The position numbers were made by a program, and so were the translations under genes. A stretch of DNA of 64,000 nucleotides from Batrachochytrium dendrobatidis JAM81 (Eukaryota > Chytridiomycota > Chytridiomycetes > Rhizophydiales), in NCBI RefSeq assembly GCF_000203795.2, contig NW_006281103.1, positions 1,001,658 to 1,065,657 of the forward strand. Direction: 5' to 3'. The notes below the pieces were generated by a model that had not been told where the DNA came from, did not search any database, and worked only from the letters and a program-made list of their open reading frames with translations. Positions 11,209 to 23,552 of this stretch are shown piece by piece. Each line of letters starts with the position of its first letter. Within the stretch, counting starts at the first letter, position 1.

Positions 11209-12499
11209 ATGACAACGTCGCTACGATTCTCCACTATTACCCTTCCTTCTGAGATTTTTGCTCTTGGTGTAACTATAGTTGGTGTCGCCATTACACCCAT
11301 CTTTGCGGTATGGGCCATCTATCGCTATAAGCACCGACCCAACCGTTTGTTTTTTTATCTATGCGTGTGCGTGTTCTTTGCCTACATCATACAGATTATT
11401 CGGCTGATTGGTTCCAACGTTGGTCAAGAATACATGACAATCTCTCTACTTGTATCAAATAATATCTACTATCCAAATGGACTGGTATATATGCTGATCC
11501 AAACAGAGGTTATGCGATTATTTCTTTTAGATCATTTGAAGAAATTTGTTTGGCAAACTCAAGCTGCTATGGTGTTCCTATATATAACGTGTACTCCTCC
11601 GCTTTGGGTGTACGGTGCTCTTTTTGATGAGTTTGGTCAGCAAGGAAACTTTTGGTCTATGGTTCGTGTTTATGCCTTGCACGCTCGATGTAAAAATTTC
11701 ATATTCTTGCTATCCAAAGTCCCGATTTCCCTTGAATTTTAAACAATGATTTTTATTGCCATTCAAACCAACATAGACTAACACCTATATGATGATTTAC
11801 TTTGGCCATGTCATCAACTCGCTGTAATAACAATAGTATTCGTATTTTGGTCTTGCGTACTTGTTTCTTGTGATATTGTTTGACATGGTACAAAACGTTT
11901 ATGCTCTCTACTATCTCGCGAAAATCGTGATTGGCATGTACACGAAACATAGCCGATCTAGTCACCTCACAGATGCAATTAAAAGAGGCATTCACCTCAA
12001 CCAGATTATCCTATGTGTCCCAATAACCACCATTGTTTTAGCAGACATGGCCATTATTATTCTTATAATGATTCCTTTGCCAAGTACATATACAACAGCT
12101 ATGCGACATAGAATTCAAGACGCTTATGTGCAGATTGGCTGTGGTCTAGCACCATTGCATGTGATTGGTGGTACAGTGGTGCTAGAACGAATGCGAGATT
12201 TCAAAAAGATTGCCGAAAGATACCGTCTGACAGCCATACAGAAATCTGTAATGGATCTGCCTAAAGTCACTAAAGCAAGCCAGGAAATCAAGCAAGTTGC
12301 TCGACCCACTGTGGAGATGTGCTCAACAGAGTTTAGTCCATATGAAGAATCTCTTACTTCGGTAAGCAATCCTACAGAATATGATATGCAGCAAGAGAAT
12401 GCTGTGGCTTTGCAGCCTGAAGTAAGGCATACGCAGCTTGCACCAAGTGAGGGTGATCTAATGGACAAAATCGCAGGCGAAAATGCTGAAGCAATTTAA
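11209..12499 (+). CDS. Seven-transmembrane receptor-like protein, array member B
   Basis: Paralogue of the neighbouring 7TM genes. Exons 11209-11661 and 11837-12499 give 371 residues, the longest tail of the four. Exon 1 encodes TM1-TM4 with the array-conserved IIRLIGSN after TM2, MRLFL after TM3 and TCTPPLW in TM4. Exon 2 starts YSYFGLAYLF (TM5) and ends TM7 with VIGGTVVLERMRDFKKIAERYRL. The intron joins at exactly the same codon as in C and D (FWSM then YSYFG), but its donor is GTTCGT rather than GTAAG, so splicing may be inefficient. The acidic C-terminal tail (about 130 residues) is poorly conserved and could carry phosphorylation sites. Function is inferred from topology only. Confidence 0.75.
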
Positions 12500-13196
12500 A
12501 GTATATAGTATACCCTTAGAGTATTATGCCAGGCCAAGTCTTCTAAAAGTAAATAGTGATCTCGAGATCATCAATGTCCAGTTTTCCTGATAAACACTCG
12601 ATGATATGAAACCAAATGTTTAATATTTTGTGGCTTTCCATCAGTAGTATCTCATCTGAAATACACCAGACTTTATCACTTTATTTAATCGAGTCTTGCT
12701 AGTTTACATAATAGGCAGCAAAAAATTATACTAAGCCAAACATGATTTAGAATGCTATTGAATCTTGTGTAGTCGATATTCTGATAGCATCAAGTTTTTA
12801 AGCAGGCTAATAATATGACAATACTGACAGGGTTAGCAGTCACTGGTAAGCAAGTAAAGAAAAAATGACCAATTGTTTACAACAAAATCTCGAGTGGTAG
12901 CTGATGAGTTGGACAAGAGTGTATTGCATACTCATTTATAGCCAATTGAATCATATTCAATTCCTAGCGTGCTAGACTGTTGTAGCTAAAAACATTTGTC
13001 AGGTTTGTATAATCAAGTTTTATGATTATTCAAAACACGAACTGAATAGCATGAGTATTGAGTAAATGAATAGGCACAATGATGGTTTTCAATAAATCAT
13101 GTTTTGCTTTTGGCTTTCAGTTTGACTATTTTCTCATTCTTTGAAATAGTACTGCAAGTCAAACCTGTTGCATCGAGCCAATCCCGCACATTTAAA
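12500..13196. other. Intergenic region between 7TM genes B and C
   Basis: AT-rich spacer. A perfect 14-base palindrome, TGATCTCGAGATCA, lies at 12557-12570, 58 bases after the stop codon of gene B. I see no gene. The frame that opens at 13104 is simply the upstream extension of gene C, whose start is set at 13197 by alignment with its paralogues. Confidence 0.4.
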
Positions 13197-14416
13197 ATGA
13201 CCACTGCGTTGAGGATATTCGCTATAAATCTTCCGTCTGAATATATTGCATGTGGTATAACAATAGCAGACATTATTGCAACTCCAATATTTGCTGTATG
13301 GGCTATACATCGCTATCACATCAGACCGAGAACACTATTTGTATATCTATGTCTTTGCGTCGCGTTGACATATATAGTCCAAATTATCCTTATTATTGGG
13401 TCAAATATTCAAAGCAGGCATATGAGACTATTCCTAGCTATTGCAAACAACATTTTTTATCCAACAACGCTTGGATATATGTTACTCCAAACCAAAATTA
13501 TGCGACTGTTTCTATACGATCATTTGAAGAAATTTGTTTGGAGATTTCAAGTTATGATTATATTTCTTTACGCTACATGCACACCTCCGTTATGGCTCTA
13601 TAGGATAGTCTTTGATGATTTTGGACCACCAGGAAGCTTTTGGTCAGTAGTAAGTAGAATATACGTTGTATTTTTCAATCTAAATTTGTACTGCATATTA
13701 TTTGATCTCGTTTGGAACGACTCGAGATATTTTGCCAATACAGATACAAATTAGCAAAGTATTGCAAATCAACTTTTTTATACGTGAATCATACTGCATA
13801 TTCATCCCATGCTTTGCCATAAAATTGCTAATGGTTTCCTATATCAACTCCATATGAATAGTATTCTTACTTTGGTCTATCCTACTTACTGATCGTACTG
13901 CTTTACGATATGGCCCAAAGTATTTACGCCCTATACTATCTGGCTCAAGTTGTCATCCAAATGTACACTAAAGCATTGCCATCTACAGTGCTCACAGAAA
14001 CAATCAAAAAAGGGATTTATTTCAATCAGATCATTCTTAGCATTTTTATTTCAGCCACAGTGCTTTCCGATATAGTGCTTATCATCCTTATCATGATACC
14101 TTTACCCGAGAATTCAACCAAAGATATTTTATCGCGCGTTCAGACGGCTTATACCCAGATTGCAGTTGGCTTGGGCACATTGCATGCAATAAGAGGAACA
14201 ATTGTATTGGAGCGAATGAGGGACTTCAAAAACATTGCAGAAGCTTACAAATCACTTGGCATGCAAAAATCAGTTGAAACCTCTGCTAAAAAGTTTATAG
14301 CCGATGAAATCACAGAAGTTTACCAAGTTGCACGGCCAACTATAAACTATCCTTCTGCTCATGCAACAATGAGCGACATATCTGTGGAACTAGATATGGA
14401 TACGCAAAATAAGTAG
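13197..14416 (+). CDS. Seven-transmembrane receptor-like protein, array member C
   Basis: Paralogue of B and D. Exons 13197-13649 and 13862-14416 give 335 residues; the intron has a GTAAGT donor and is phase 0 after residue 151. The start MTTALRIFAINLPSEY is chosen because it aligns with B and D. TM2 is followed by IILIIGSN, TM3 by KIMRLFLYDHLKKFVW and TM4 carries TCTPPLW. Exon 2 starts YSYFGLSYLL and TM7 is followed by RGTIVLERMRDFKNIAEAYKS. B and C are closest to each other, sharing DHLKKFVW and the TM5 sequence, so they look like the most recent duplication. Confidence 0.75.
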
Positions 14417-15647
14417 CAGAGCTGTTTCAAGCAGATATGTAATATGCTGTAAAGTCATTTACTTTTGGTTGACCTGCAGCATATTTCAAGAATCTATAAA
14501 CTCCAAGGTACAAATAATGTTCAGGCCACTATCAAACTATCGTGTATTGGTATTGTATACGTGTAAACAACATCTAGATCAAACCACTGCGTTTTTTGAA
14601 TCTCCAAAGCAATGTAGCATACATAAATCATTAATGATGATTCTGGAAATTTTAAAAAACAGTACTAAAACTATAAAATAAATTGCATTTGAACAAAGTT
14701 TGTCTAAAATTAAATATGCTACTATGTCCTTAAACTTGCACCATGTGGAGACTAACAATTGTTTCTTTCAAGGCAATCATTACAAGACAAATACATGTTC
14801 CATTTTACGTGAATACGGCAGTAAATGAAGACCACTTTGACACATTACATAATTTGATTTGATCAAACCACAGGTCAAGTTGACTGTTTTGTTTTTTCAT
14901 AGATTGTCATGACAATACCACGCGTATTATATCATATGATCATTGAGTTGATTAGCTGCTGTTTGTTTCATGGGAAGTTGACCATCATATTGACAGTATT
15001 AGGAAAGCGCGACAAATGCTTGTTCATTTATTGATTCCAAATTAAAATAAAATTGCAAGATAAATACTGGCGTTTTACTTCAAGTGAATATAGCTTAAAT
15101 ATAAGCTTTCAAAACTTGGTGGTCAATTATCAAGATATTAAAAAACTTTTTATCCAAAAGTCAATATCCTATTTAAATTTGGTAATAAAAGTTAGATTCG
15201 TATTAGTAGTAACTATTCAAGAAGATGTTTTCTGAATGAGTTGGTAGTGTACATGAGCAGAAGCAGCATTGCTATTTATAGCTGATGATCATTTTTAGCA
15301 ATACATCCAAGCACTCGACACCAGAGTGCAACTGTACTGAGTCAACATGGTCACAAATGTCATTTTTAGAGTCTAAACCAAGTATCAATCTTTTACTGAT
15401 TATTTGATTAGTATGAAATGTATATTACTATATCTGGCTAGTATTGATGGCTGTGAAGCTGAGTGCTGTATGATTGACTGTTTGCACGTATTTTGGACCG
15501 TGGCTTCCCTGCATTTTAACGTTTCCCAAGCTGGTTGATATTAATAAAGATAATCTTGAGATTGCTGTTACAGGTGCCGAATTTTAGTTTTGTATTTTAC
15601 CATTGCAAAGGTTCTCAAAACTCAATTAAACTTATATATTTAATTAC
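14417..15647. other. Intergenic region between 7TM genes C and D
   Basis: The longest spacer in the array (1.2 kb), AT-rich, with no supported gene. It holds two copies of the dispersed motif: 14790-14829 (ACAAGACAAATAC then CCATTTTACGTGAATACGGC) and a degenerate one at 15054-15099 (GCAAGATAAATAC then TTTTACTTCAAGTGAATATAGC). The plus frames at 14469-14681 and 15053-15235 run through these repeats and are not called. Confidence 0.4.
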
Positions 15648-16758
15648 ATGACAACAGCGCTTAGACTATCGACCATCTCATTACCCCATGAGTATACGGC
15701 TTTAGTAGTAACCGTAGCAGGCGTAGTCATCACACCCGCATTTTTCGGATGGGCGTATCTGCGATATCTTCATCGACCATCTAGACAGCTTTTGGGTCTA
15801 TGCATTTCTGTACTTATTGCATTCTCAGTTCAAATAATACGGCTTATTGGCTCGAATTATGGCGACTATAGTAGATCCGTCTCTTCGTCACTGTCTATAA
15901 ATATATATTACCCCGGAGTACTGTTTTATTGTATTATGCAAACGGGTATAATGCGCATGTTTCTGCCCTATCATCTAAGGCATTGGGCCTTTCGTGCTCA
16001 GATCGTAATAGGCGTCATTTACTGCTGCGCGAGTCCTGGTGTGCTAATCAGCAGTGTATTATATCCATCATATAGCGATATGTCTTCTTTTTGGATTTTT
16101 GTAAGCTTTTCGTTATCACTTGGCTAATTAGTTTACCTACATGATACCCTGTCGATCCAACTAAGCGTCATTTATGCATTTGTTATAGTATTCCAAACTT
16201 GGATTTGGGTTTCTGGCTACAGTGATAATATACGATTGTATTCAAAGTATAGGTACAGTATGTTATTTGGCCAAGATGGTTATTAGAATGTATGCAAATC
16301 AAGAGCATAGCGAATTCACCGAGGCAGTCAAACACGGAATTCGTATCAATCAAATCTGTCTTAGTATTGGAGTCATTATAATCGTCCTAGCAGACTTTAT
16401 TGCCATTATTCTGATGCTCTTTTTTGTGCCTCGAGATGTTTCTCAAAGTACTTCGGTACTGATTCAAAACTCGTACAAACAGATTGGATTTGGTTTGGCA
16501 CCATTCCATACAATAGGTGGGACCATTCTATTGGAGCGAATGAAGGACTTTAAAAATATTGCAGAGCACTATCGACTTAATGCAATACAAAAGTCACTTT
16601 CCAACCAGAAACAAAGCCCTTTATCTTCTAATGCATTTCATATTCCAAGAAAAGCAGGACCTTCGGTTATTAATAGTTCATCACCCCGTTCTTCTACTCA
16701 GATTCCTCGTGCTAATAGCGCACCATCAACTACCTGCGCCTTCACTACTACAAACTAG
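15648..16758 (+). CDS. Seven-transmembrane receptor-like protein, array member D
   Basis: Fourth paralogue of the array. Exons 15648-16100 and 16189-16758 give 340 residues; the intron is 88 nt (GTAAGC donor, TTATAG acceptor), phase 0 after residue 151. Seven hydrophobic segments as in A-C. Shared marks: IIRLIGSN after TM2, GIMRMFLPYHLRHW after TM3, SPGVL in TM4 (as in gene A, against TPPLW in B and C), and TIGGTILLERMKDFKNIAEHYRL after TM7. The C-terminal tail is Ser/Pro-rich. Ligand and coupling are unknown. Confidence 0.78.
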
Positions 16759-17593
16759 ACACGTGGTGGAACATATAGTAAATTATAACTAGCGATAAAA
16801 AGAATGATAGCAAAGAGATAAATGAAAAGTTATATGTGACCATCAGTGTGTATCATATGCTTGGCAATGCTTTGTCATTGATAGATTGCCTGTTGGTTTG
16901 AATGGCAGGATCATCTATTGTCGTGTCTTGTATCGCGACGAGTCTAATTGTATTGACACGACCAGCTTGCTAAACAACCTGCTGCTCCTCTTGGTTAAAT
17001 ATAGAACACCATCACTCTAGTGGTCTAGTGGTGACTTCTTGTTGAGCTTGGTGTTTTGACAGTCTTCAGCGTTTCACCTACAGGGTCTTGTGCTGACTTG
17101 AACCAACTGTGCCGTTTTACAAACAGAAAATTCGTTTTCAAGAGACTGCAATACATATGGTCAAATTGGAGTTCAATTAATTTTGTTTTATACAAGTAAA
17201 CCTATTTTCCCTAATAATAGTGAGTTAAATAGATCAATAAGCACTATCAGCTGAATGTCACGTACGAATCGGCTCTGAGCATGCCATCTGAACTCTCAGA
17301 TGAACTCACTGTTAATAGAGAAACTAACCTTGTATTCACAAACCCAGTCACATTAGAGCATAGTTTAATATAGAGCTGAAAATAAATCAGTATGCTAGGT
17401 TTAGTTGGCACACCAAATTATCAATTAGCGGTGAGTTTGCTAAAAGTTTTCAAATAGTCAAAGTATATGCAGATAATCCACAATGATAATTATTTAAAGA
17501 GAAACAATCGGCATGAGAGTGGTTCATTCTCGTATTTAACAGAAATATTAAAATAGAAATGCGTCAAAGAATACAACGTATGCAAAACAAATA
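16759..17593. other. Intergenic region after the 7TM array
   Basis: The plus-strand 7TM array ends here and a minus-strand gene ends at 17594, so this is a convergent 3' region. I see no gene. The stretch near 17017 that resembles the D-arm of a tRNA lacks a matching T-arm. A 7-bp stem (CATCTGA with TCAGATG) lies at about 17283-17300. Confidence 0.35.
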
Positions 17594-20500
17594 TCAGCAA
17601 TCTGACCCGTCAATAATATCATCGTCATCATCATCCTCGACAATCTCCATATGAGCAGTATTTACGTTGAAATTATTCTCTTGCTTCTTTTGAATGCCAT
17701 CGTCCAGCTCGTCCTCGGCACCAGAACTCGGAGAAGCGGTATCGTCAGATAAGGGCTCAACTACTTTATTGGACTCTATTGCTTGGCGTGAAAGTGCAGA
17801 AGCCATTATACTACGTCGAGATGATCTCCCTGGCGCAACATAGCCTTTGGAAGCAGACTGGGCTGCACGAGAAGAAGCAGGGGTAAAGGAATTTTGGGCT
17901 GTTTTTGATCCTCTAGAAGGTTTAGATGTTTTGGCAGCATTAGGGTTCATTTGAGGCGTCGACTTTGAAGCATTTTCCGGCTCAGTCAATACGCATTTAA
18001 CACCAGATCTTGTCGTTTTTCGACTTGTGGATTTAACAGATGCTTTGGGTAATGGATGAGTTGTTTTGGCGCGCTTAGACTTCAAACCAGGCTTATGCGC
18101 TTCTAAAGTAGACGGTTTAGAGAAACCAAAATCATCATCGTGAGCAGAGGCAGCAGCAGCAGCAGCCATTGCAATAGCTGACCGCTTCTTAATAGCTAAA
18201 TTTTGATCAGTCAGCATTTCTTGAATTACTACTTTGTCCTCTTCAGTATCTAAATAAGTATCGTTGGTCTCCTTGGCATATACATTTCGTGTTGATTCCA
18301 GCAAGTTTAACAAACTAGCATCCACAGTCGACTGCAAAAAACCCTCATGCTGTAATTGCATGCGATTTGTGCTGGAGGGAATAGCAAATTCAACGCCGAT
18401 ATCAAGATGGTTGGCGTCAAACTTGACACACTGGATTGTCGCCTTTTTCTCTTTTCCCCTTGACTGGAAAAAGCCTTGCATTTTTTTGACCATAAATCTC
18501 CGAGACACCTTTGCTTCATTAGGGACAGTCTTGATGGCATTCAAAATATCAATATTTGCATCAAGAACACGCAGCACAATGCCTTGGTGTTTGTATGGCA
18601 AATGGAAGCATACTTTGATGGTATAAGGGGCCTCAGTTTGGTCAGTTTGATAGATTGCATTCTTTGGAATGACCCATCTTAAGCCAGGTGATTCGCGAAA
18701 CTCAAACAGCACATCGTAGACGCTTTTGGGATCCTTTGGCATTGATGTAGCAGATACTGTTCTATAGGGTCGATTGTATAGTTTAGAGTTGGGATAAGTG
18801 CCAAAAGCAGATCCATAAGATTTACGAAAGGATCGTCGCTGCTTAGGTCCAAAAGCCTGTTGTTTCTGCTGTAATAATGCAAGCTGAAGCAAAGTTGAAT
18901 TAAATGGGTTGATTCCAGGATAAAAAGGAAAAGCTGATGGAGAAAAGTTGCAGGGTTGCTGTTGTTGTGAAGATTGTGCTTGTTGCTGCTGCATCTGCAT
19001 TAGCATTTGAAGTTGCAGATTTGGCATACCTAATGATGATACTCCTTGACCCCCTTGTCCGTGTGTGCCAGGAGCTCCGCCTATTCCAAAAAGCGCCATC
19101 ATATGCTGGAATTGTATTGCTTGGGCAGCAGCAAGAATATTCTGTTGTGACGAAAGTGATCCTGAAGAATCTGCAGTCTCAATATTAGTTGGAGGAAAAA
19201 ATTGGGGGAAAAAACTTCCAGAAGCAGAAGTAGATGCCAATTGGGACATATCTAAAAGTATTACAATCCAAATGTGTTGAAATAAACCGTTTAAGTTGTA
19301 GGCACTTGAACAACAAAGCTTGGTAGATTAAGAATTTTTACAAACATACCCATAAAAGAAAGTGCTCCATTCGTACCTGACTCGCCAGTAAAAGAAGCTT
19401 TATCTCTGGCATCAATATCATCTTCGATATTGTTGCTTGCATCCATATCGGCATTCTGCTCGGTCTGCTCATTTAAACCGACGCCAACATCCGCGTCTTC
19501 TTTGTCATCCGTCTCATTACCACCTGCCTTGTCATGACAATCGCTGTACTCGTCACTATAGTCGTCAGTATCTGCATTGACATCGTCTTCATCCTGCTTG
19601 CTAAGTTTTCGAGTAGGGCAAGAAGACACGGCAATTTCTGGTGAAGCTTCTGGCAATACACTGACTGACTCAGACTTTACTACTGATTGGGTACTGGCAG
19701 TTGACGTGGACTGTGCTGATGATCGTCCTCTTCTAAGCTGAGGCTGCGAAGAAACTAAAGGTGTAGATTTGGAAAGTTTGGGTTTGCTAGCCTTTGTTTT
19801 GGTGGTTGATCTATCGTTAGCAGTATCATGCAGAATGGAAGATGTCTGTACGGTAGTAGGCTGCACCGGTTGATCAGCATGTATGTGCGAGTCTTTTTGC
19901 TCTTCTTTGCTCTCCTCTTTGTTATTTATGGACCCAAAAGTTTGATCATCTTGATTTTCATCAATATCCGAGACTGGATCAGGTACAGGAGCAATCCCAG
20001 GAAATAAACCAGCACCGTTTAGTCCAGACATGGCGGAAAACGCAGGATTCATTAACTGAGGATAAAATAGATGCTGAAAGTTGAGCATTTGTTGTTGCTG
20101 GTCGTTGGTCTCTTTTTCAGCATCTTGATCAGAGTGTTCTAAATCATCACTGGGTGTATTTGCAGATGCAGGATAAGCTTTGGCATTATCCTTGGATAAA
20201 GACGAACTGCCATTGTGAGGGTCTTTAGACGCCTTTGTAGCAGCACTGGAAGTGGACAAAGGGTGGAGTACAGGAGGCCATAGCACGGCAGGCAGATCTG
20301 GTGCAGTAGTCCCAGTAGACAGATGAGAAGTCAGTGCATTGAAATCGATGGAAGTGCCAGTAGCAGTCCCTTTTTTGCGAGGTTCAGATAGATAGACAAC
20401 CTTGTAGAAAGTGGTTTCTGGAAACAGATGTGGCCCAATGGCCATGGTTGCGGTGCCTAGAACATGAACATCAGTCATGGTGCGACGAGGTTCTCCGTCC

Positions 20501-20724
20501 TCCTTAAAGCCAGTGTGTCCACCCAAAGAATCAGCCTTGCCATTCTCATCAAGGTCTATCTGACCATCCTTTCCTGCAGTTGTAGTTTTTCCTGACAAGT
20601 GTCTCCCAGGATCTGTCGGAAAGGGTGTGAGACACTTTGAAAAGGCGGTGGTTGTCCATGCAGTGCGGGATGATCTTAGTCTCCCCAATAGAGTCTGACT
20701 GTCCCTATCCTTTGTATTACTCAT
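17594..20724 (-). CDS. Large disordered polyQ protein with one conserved-looking core
   Basis: Not recognised. Exons 20724-19350 and 19251-17594 join in frame (98-nt intron, GTATGT donor) to 1010 residues. The first half is low in complexity: Ser/Thr-rich, acidic (a DDDVNADTDDYSDEYSD-type stretch) and Lys/Ser patches. A Gln-rich stretch (QMQQQQAQSSQQQQ) follows the junction. The most ordered part is about residues 630-830, around SVYDVLFEFRESPGLRW and VCFHLPYKHQGIVLRV, which looks like a globular domain of unknown family. A basic region with KSKRAKTTHP-type sequence and an extremely acidic C-terminus (EIVEDDDDDDIIDGSD) follow. The composition suggests a nuclear or chromatin-associated factor, but that is inference. 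Confidence 0.75.
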
Positions 20725-21302
20725 GCTAAGTATAAAGGACAGTGTCCTACATCAAAAGGGTTTAAATCCATGCTGGTGTTAGTGATGTGCTACTGGGTGC
20801 TGTCTCCCTCAAATCAGTCCAAATGTCTCGCATTTCTGCATCACTCACCTGGCTAAATGTCAGCGGATTTACACGTTGCTTGTCCGTAACGTGAGCTCAA
20901 AAAGTGACTTGAAAGAAAAGTGAAATCTTGTGAATTTGCCTTGCATGCTGTCCACGTGATTTGGAGATTCAGGCATTTAGCTGGGCTAATCTAGTGGCAA
21001 GTGGTTTCTGTGTGAATAATACTGGCCAGTATACTCGAATTATAATTGTAAGATTTCATGGGTTTTAATTGTTTTTATATGTATTAGAATTACAGCTACC
21101 ATCTCAAAGACTATGTCGACAGTCGGCCACATATTGACTTATCAAGACTTCAAGGTTGGATTGCAGATACATCCGAGTCTTGTATAATTACTGGTAAAAT
21201 ACTTTGACCAAAAACATCTGCAGAAAATAAACTTGAATTATTTTTGACGCCTTGATAAAAACAATCACAGCTCAATACTCCTGTTCAGCTGTACGCATAC
21301 GT
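20725..21302. promoter_or_regulatory. 5' flank of the disordered-protein gene
   Basis: A gap of 578 bases between two minus-strand genes. It must hold the promoter of the gene starting at 20724 and the 3' end of the RING gene. No open frame or RNA gene is apparent. Confidence 0.35.
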
Positions 21303-23398
21303 TCAACTCCAAAAGATTTTGACTGTGCCAGTTACTTGACTGGAACAGACAGGGCAACGCCCAATATTCTGCTGTCCCATACCTATTTTACAATCTACAA
21401 GTAAACAAAGCAAAGAGTCACTTGTTAGCTACAAGTTATTTTTAAATTCCAAAACAGCAATAAAAGTTTACCTTCGCATATGCACAAGTGATTGCATGGC
21501 TGAAGAATGATATCTCTCATGCGTGTCGTACATACTACACACTTGATACCATGATCGTTTCTACGTTGATTTTCGCGTTGTCGCAATGAAAGAATGCGAT
21601 CCACCATCCTTGCAACAGGCGCGTGCGATGCCAACACCCGATGGAAACGCTCTACTCGCATTGCTACATCTCTTACTGCAGATGCAGCTTCTTTGACAAA
21701 TCTTTTGGCGCCTGCTGCAGTTAAAGACTGTGATCGTGTGGGCACTACTGTGGCTGATCCTCGATCATTTTTATATGTCGCAAATGTAGGTGAGGATGGA
21801 TTTGAAATCAAAGCGTCTTCCTCAAATTGCATTCCATTTGCTTTTAAACTAGCTAGTGTAAGATTTAGAGTCGGTGAAACTCCGCTAGAAAGACTGCGCC
21901 GACGATGGCCCCAAAGTTGTGAGCCTTGAGCCCCAACATTTACATCTTGCTTATTTAAAGCGTTGGGTTCGTTGTGTAACACTGCATGGCGCATCTGTCG
22001 AGTAAATACTCTTCCTGGACATAGATACGACTCATCCAACGCGTCTTTATGCTGTAGTACTTCTGAGCCAGCATATGCATCTGAAAGCAGCTGTTCGATT
22101 TCATCTGCTGAAATCCTATCATTCATTTTAGCCTTTTCATCTTCATCTTCATCCTCAAGTTCTCCTGATATACTACCATCATTAGTCTTGTCCTCTCCCT
22201 CATCTGATAGCCACAGCTGATCATTATAGTCGTCGATATCCTCAGTCGGCATATTTTGATTCGTATCTAAAAACCATCTGTACAGCGACTCTGCTTCGTC
22301 CTGATCCAAATTGCCACCCAGGAGCCTTCTTTCTAAAACTGGGCTTGTTGCTTGTACAAGCGATCGCTGCTGCATGGCTTGGGCTCCGGCCAAATTAGTC
22401 CTGATGGCCGCTATTTGAGCATCTTCTCGAGAATTAATTTGTGCAGCATGAGTAGATACTGCAACTCCAACTCCAACGCCAAAATTAAACAGTACGGCAG
22501 CTGCAAGCACCAGCATATCTGGCACCCACATCAACCACGGGACGCCATATCCAACTGCTATACTCCAACCAAGATGGATTCTTCTAATCCAATGAACAGC
22601 TTTTGGCGCATTAGCACAAATCTTCCCCAGCCGCTCATTATCCACTGCCATGTTGCAAGCTAGGTGGCTTAACAACGTAGCCATATGAAGCCATTTTAGA
22701 AGCATCAAAGGAAGAAGCTCAATTGCATAGTGCATATATAGTACTGCTGCCCAAAGAAAATCTCCATCGATCGAGCCGCGGTGGTAGCTTGGAACCAGGC
22801 CATCAGGATGTGGATAGAGTATGATGTAGCTGCGAACTATGGCTTCGTAAACCATAATGTCCAGGAAAAATGAATCAGCCAAGGTTTTGGCCCATTGTGG
22901 TGAATCATCCGAGTCAAATTCACTTGTGGCTCCAACTGGAGGTAGCAGTCCTGACATGGGGTTGGTAGATGCGTTTGCCGAGTACATCAATGCTGCGGAA
23001 GCTTCAGAAGATTTAGTAGCAGATTCGAATGCAGAGGGTGCATCTGGCCCAAACTGAGTCAAGATATTCCAAACTCCACCACCCGAGTTTAGCAATGATC
23101 CAACATTCAAAACTATATTTATCATGAGTCCTAAAATCCAGATAAGCAGCAGCACCCTTGCTGAAACTATTGCCCATATAGGCCATGATTGGATCTGCAG
23201 TACTCTCCGCAATATTCGAATGGTCAGAAATATGATTGCAAGGGACAACGCACATTGGAACTGCCAAGTGTGCAGATAGCTTGTACTACTCGAAAGGGTA
23301 TCTGTGAAAGAGTAGGTTGGTAGCCATAGCACAAACCGAAGTAGAGAGGGTTGCTGAACAGACTCGCTGACTGTTCGCATATGTATTGGATCAACCAT
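21303..23398 (-). CDS. Multipass membrane protein with C-terminal RING finger (E3 ubiquitin ligase)
   Basis: Two exons (23398-21472, 21394-21303) give 672 residues. The N-terminal half has several hydrophobic segments (for example QCALSLAIIFLTI, VLLLIWILGLMINIVLNV and VPDMLVLAAAVLFNFGVGV), a middle region is acidic and disordered, and the C-terminus is a C3HC4 RING: CVVC, CNHLCICEDC and CPVC, with the DCK...CPVC half supplied by exon 2. This layout, membrane anchor plus terminal RING with a hydrophobic FW end, suggests a ubiquitin ligase of ER, mitochondrial or endolysosomal membranes that acts with an E2 on membrane substrates. The frame extends upstream to 23428 without an ATG, so the Met at 23398 is used. 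The exact family is not identified. Confidence 0.82.
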
Positions 23399-23552
23399 CT
23401 CAACACATATATCCGTAACTGGTATCAAAGCAAATAGTTTAATACTACTGGGCCGACTTGCTCAATGGTAGAAAATTTTGATTTTCATCAGAAATTCAAT
23501 CGAGTTGAAACCACGACAAATTATAACTGTAAACTCGACTTTATTTGACCAG

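Noticed and set aside
17010..17105. TGGTCTAGTGGT, like the D-arm of tRNA-Glu/Asp
   Set aside because: No acceptor stem, anticodon arm or GGTTCRAxxC T-arm at the right distance.
23450..23525. GCTCAATGGTAGA and TTCAATC resemble tRNA D-arm and T-loop
   Set aside because: The bases around TTCAATC do not pair and no cloverleaf can be drawn.
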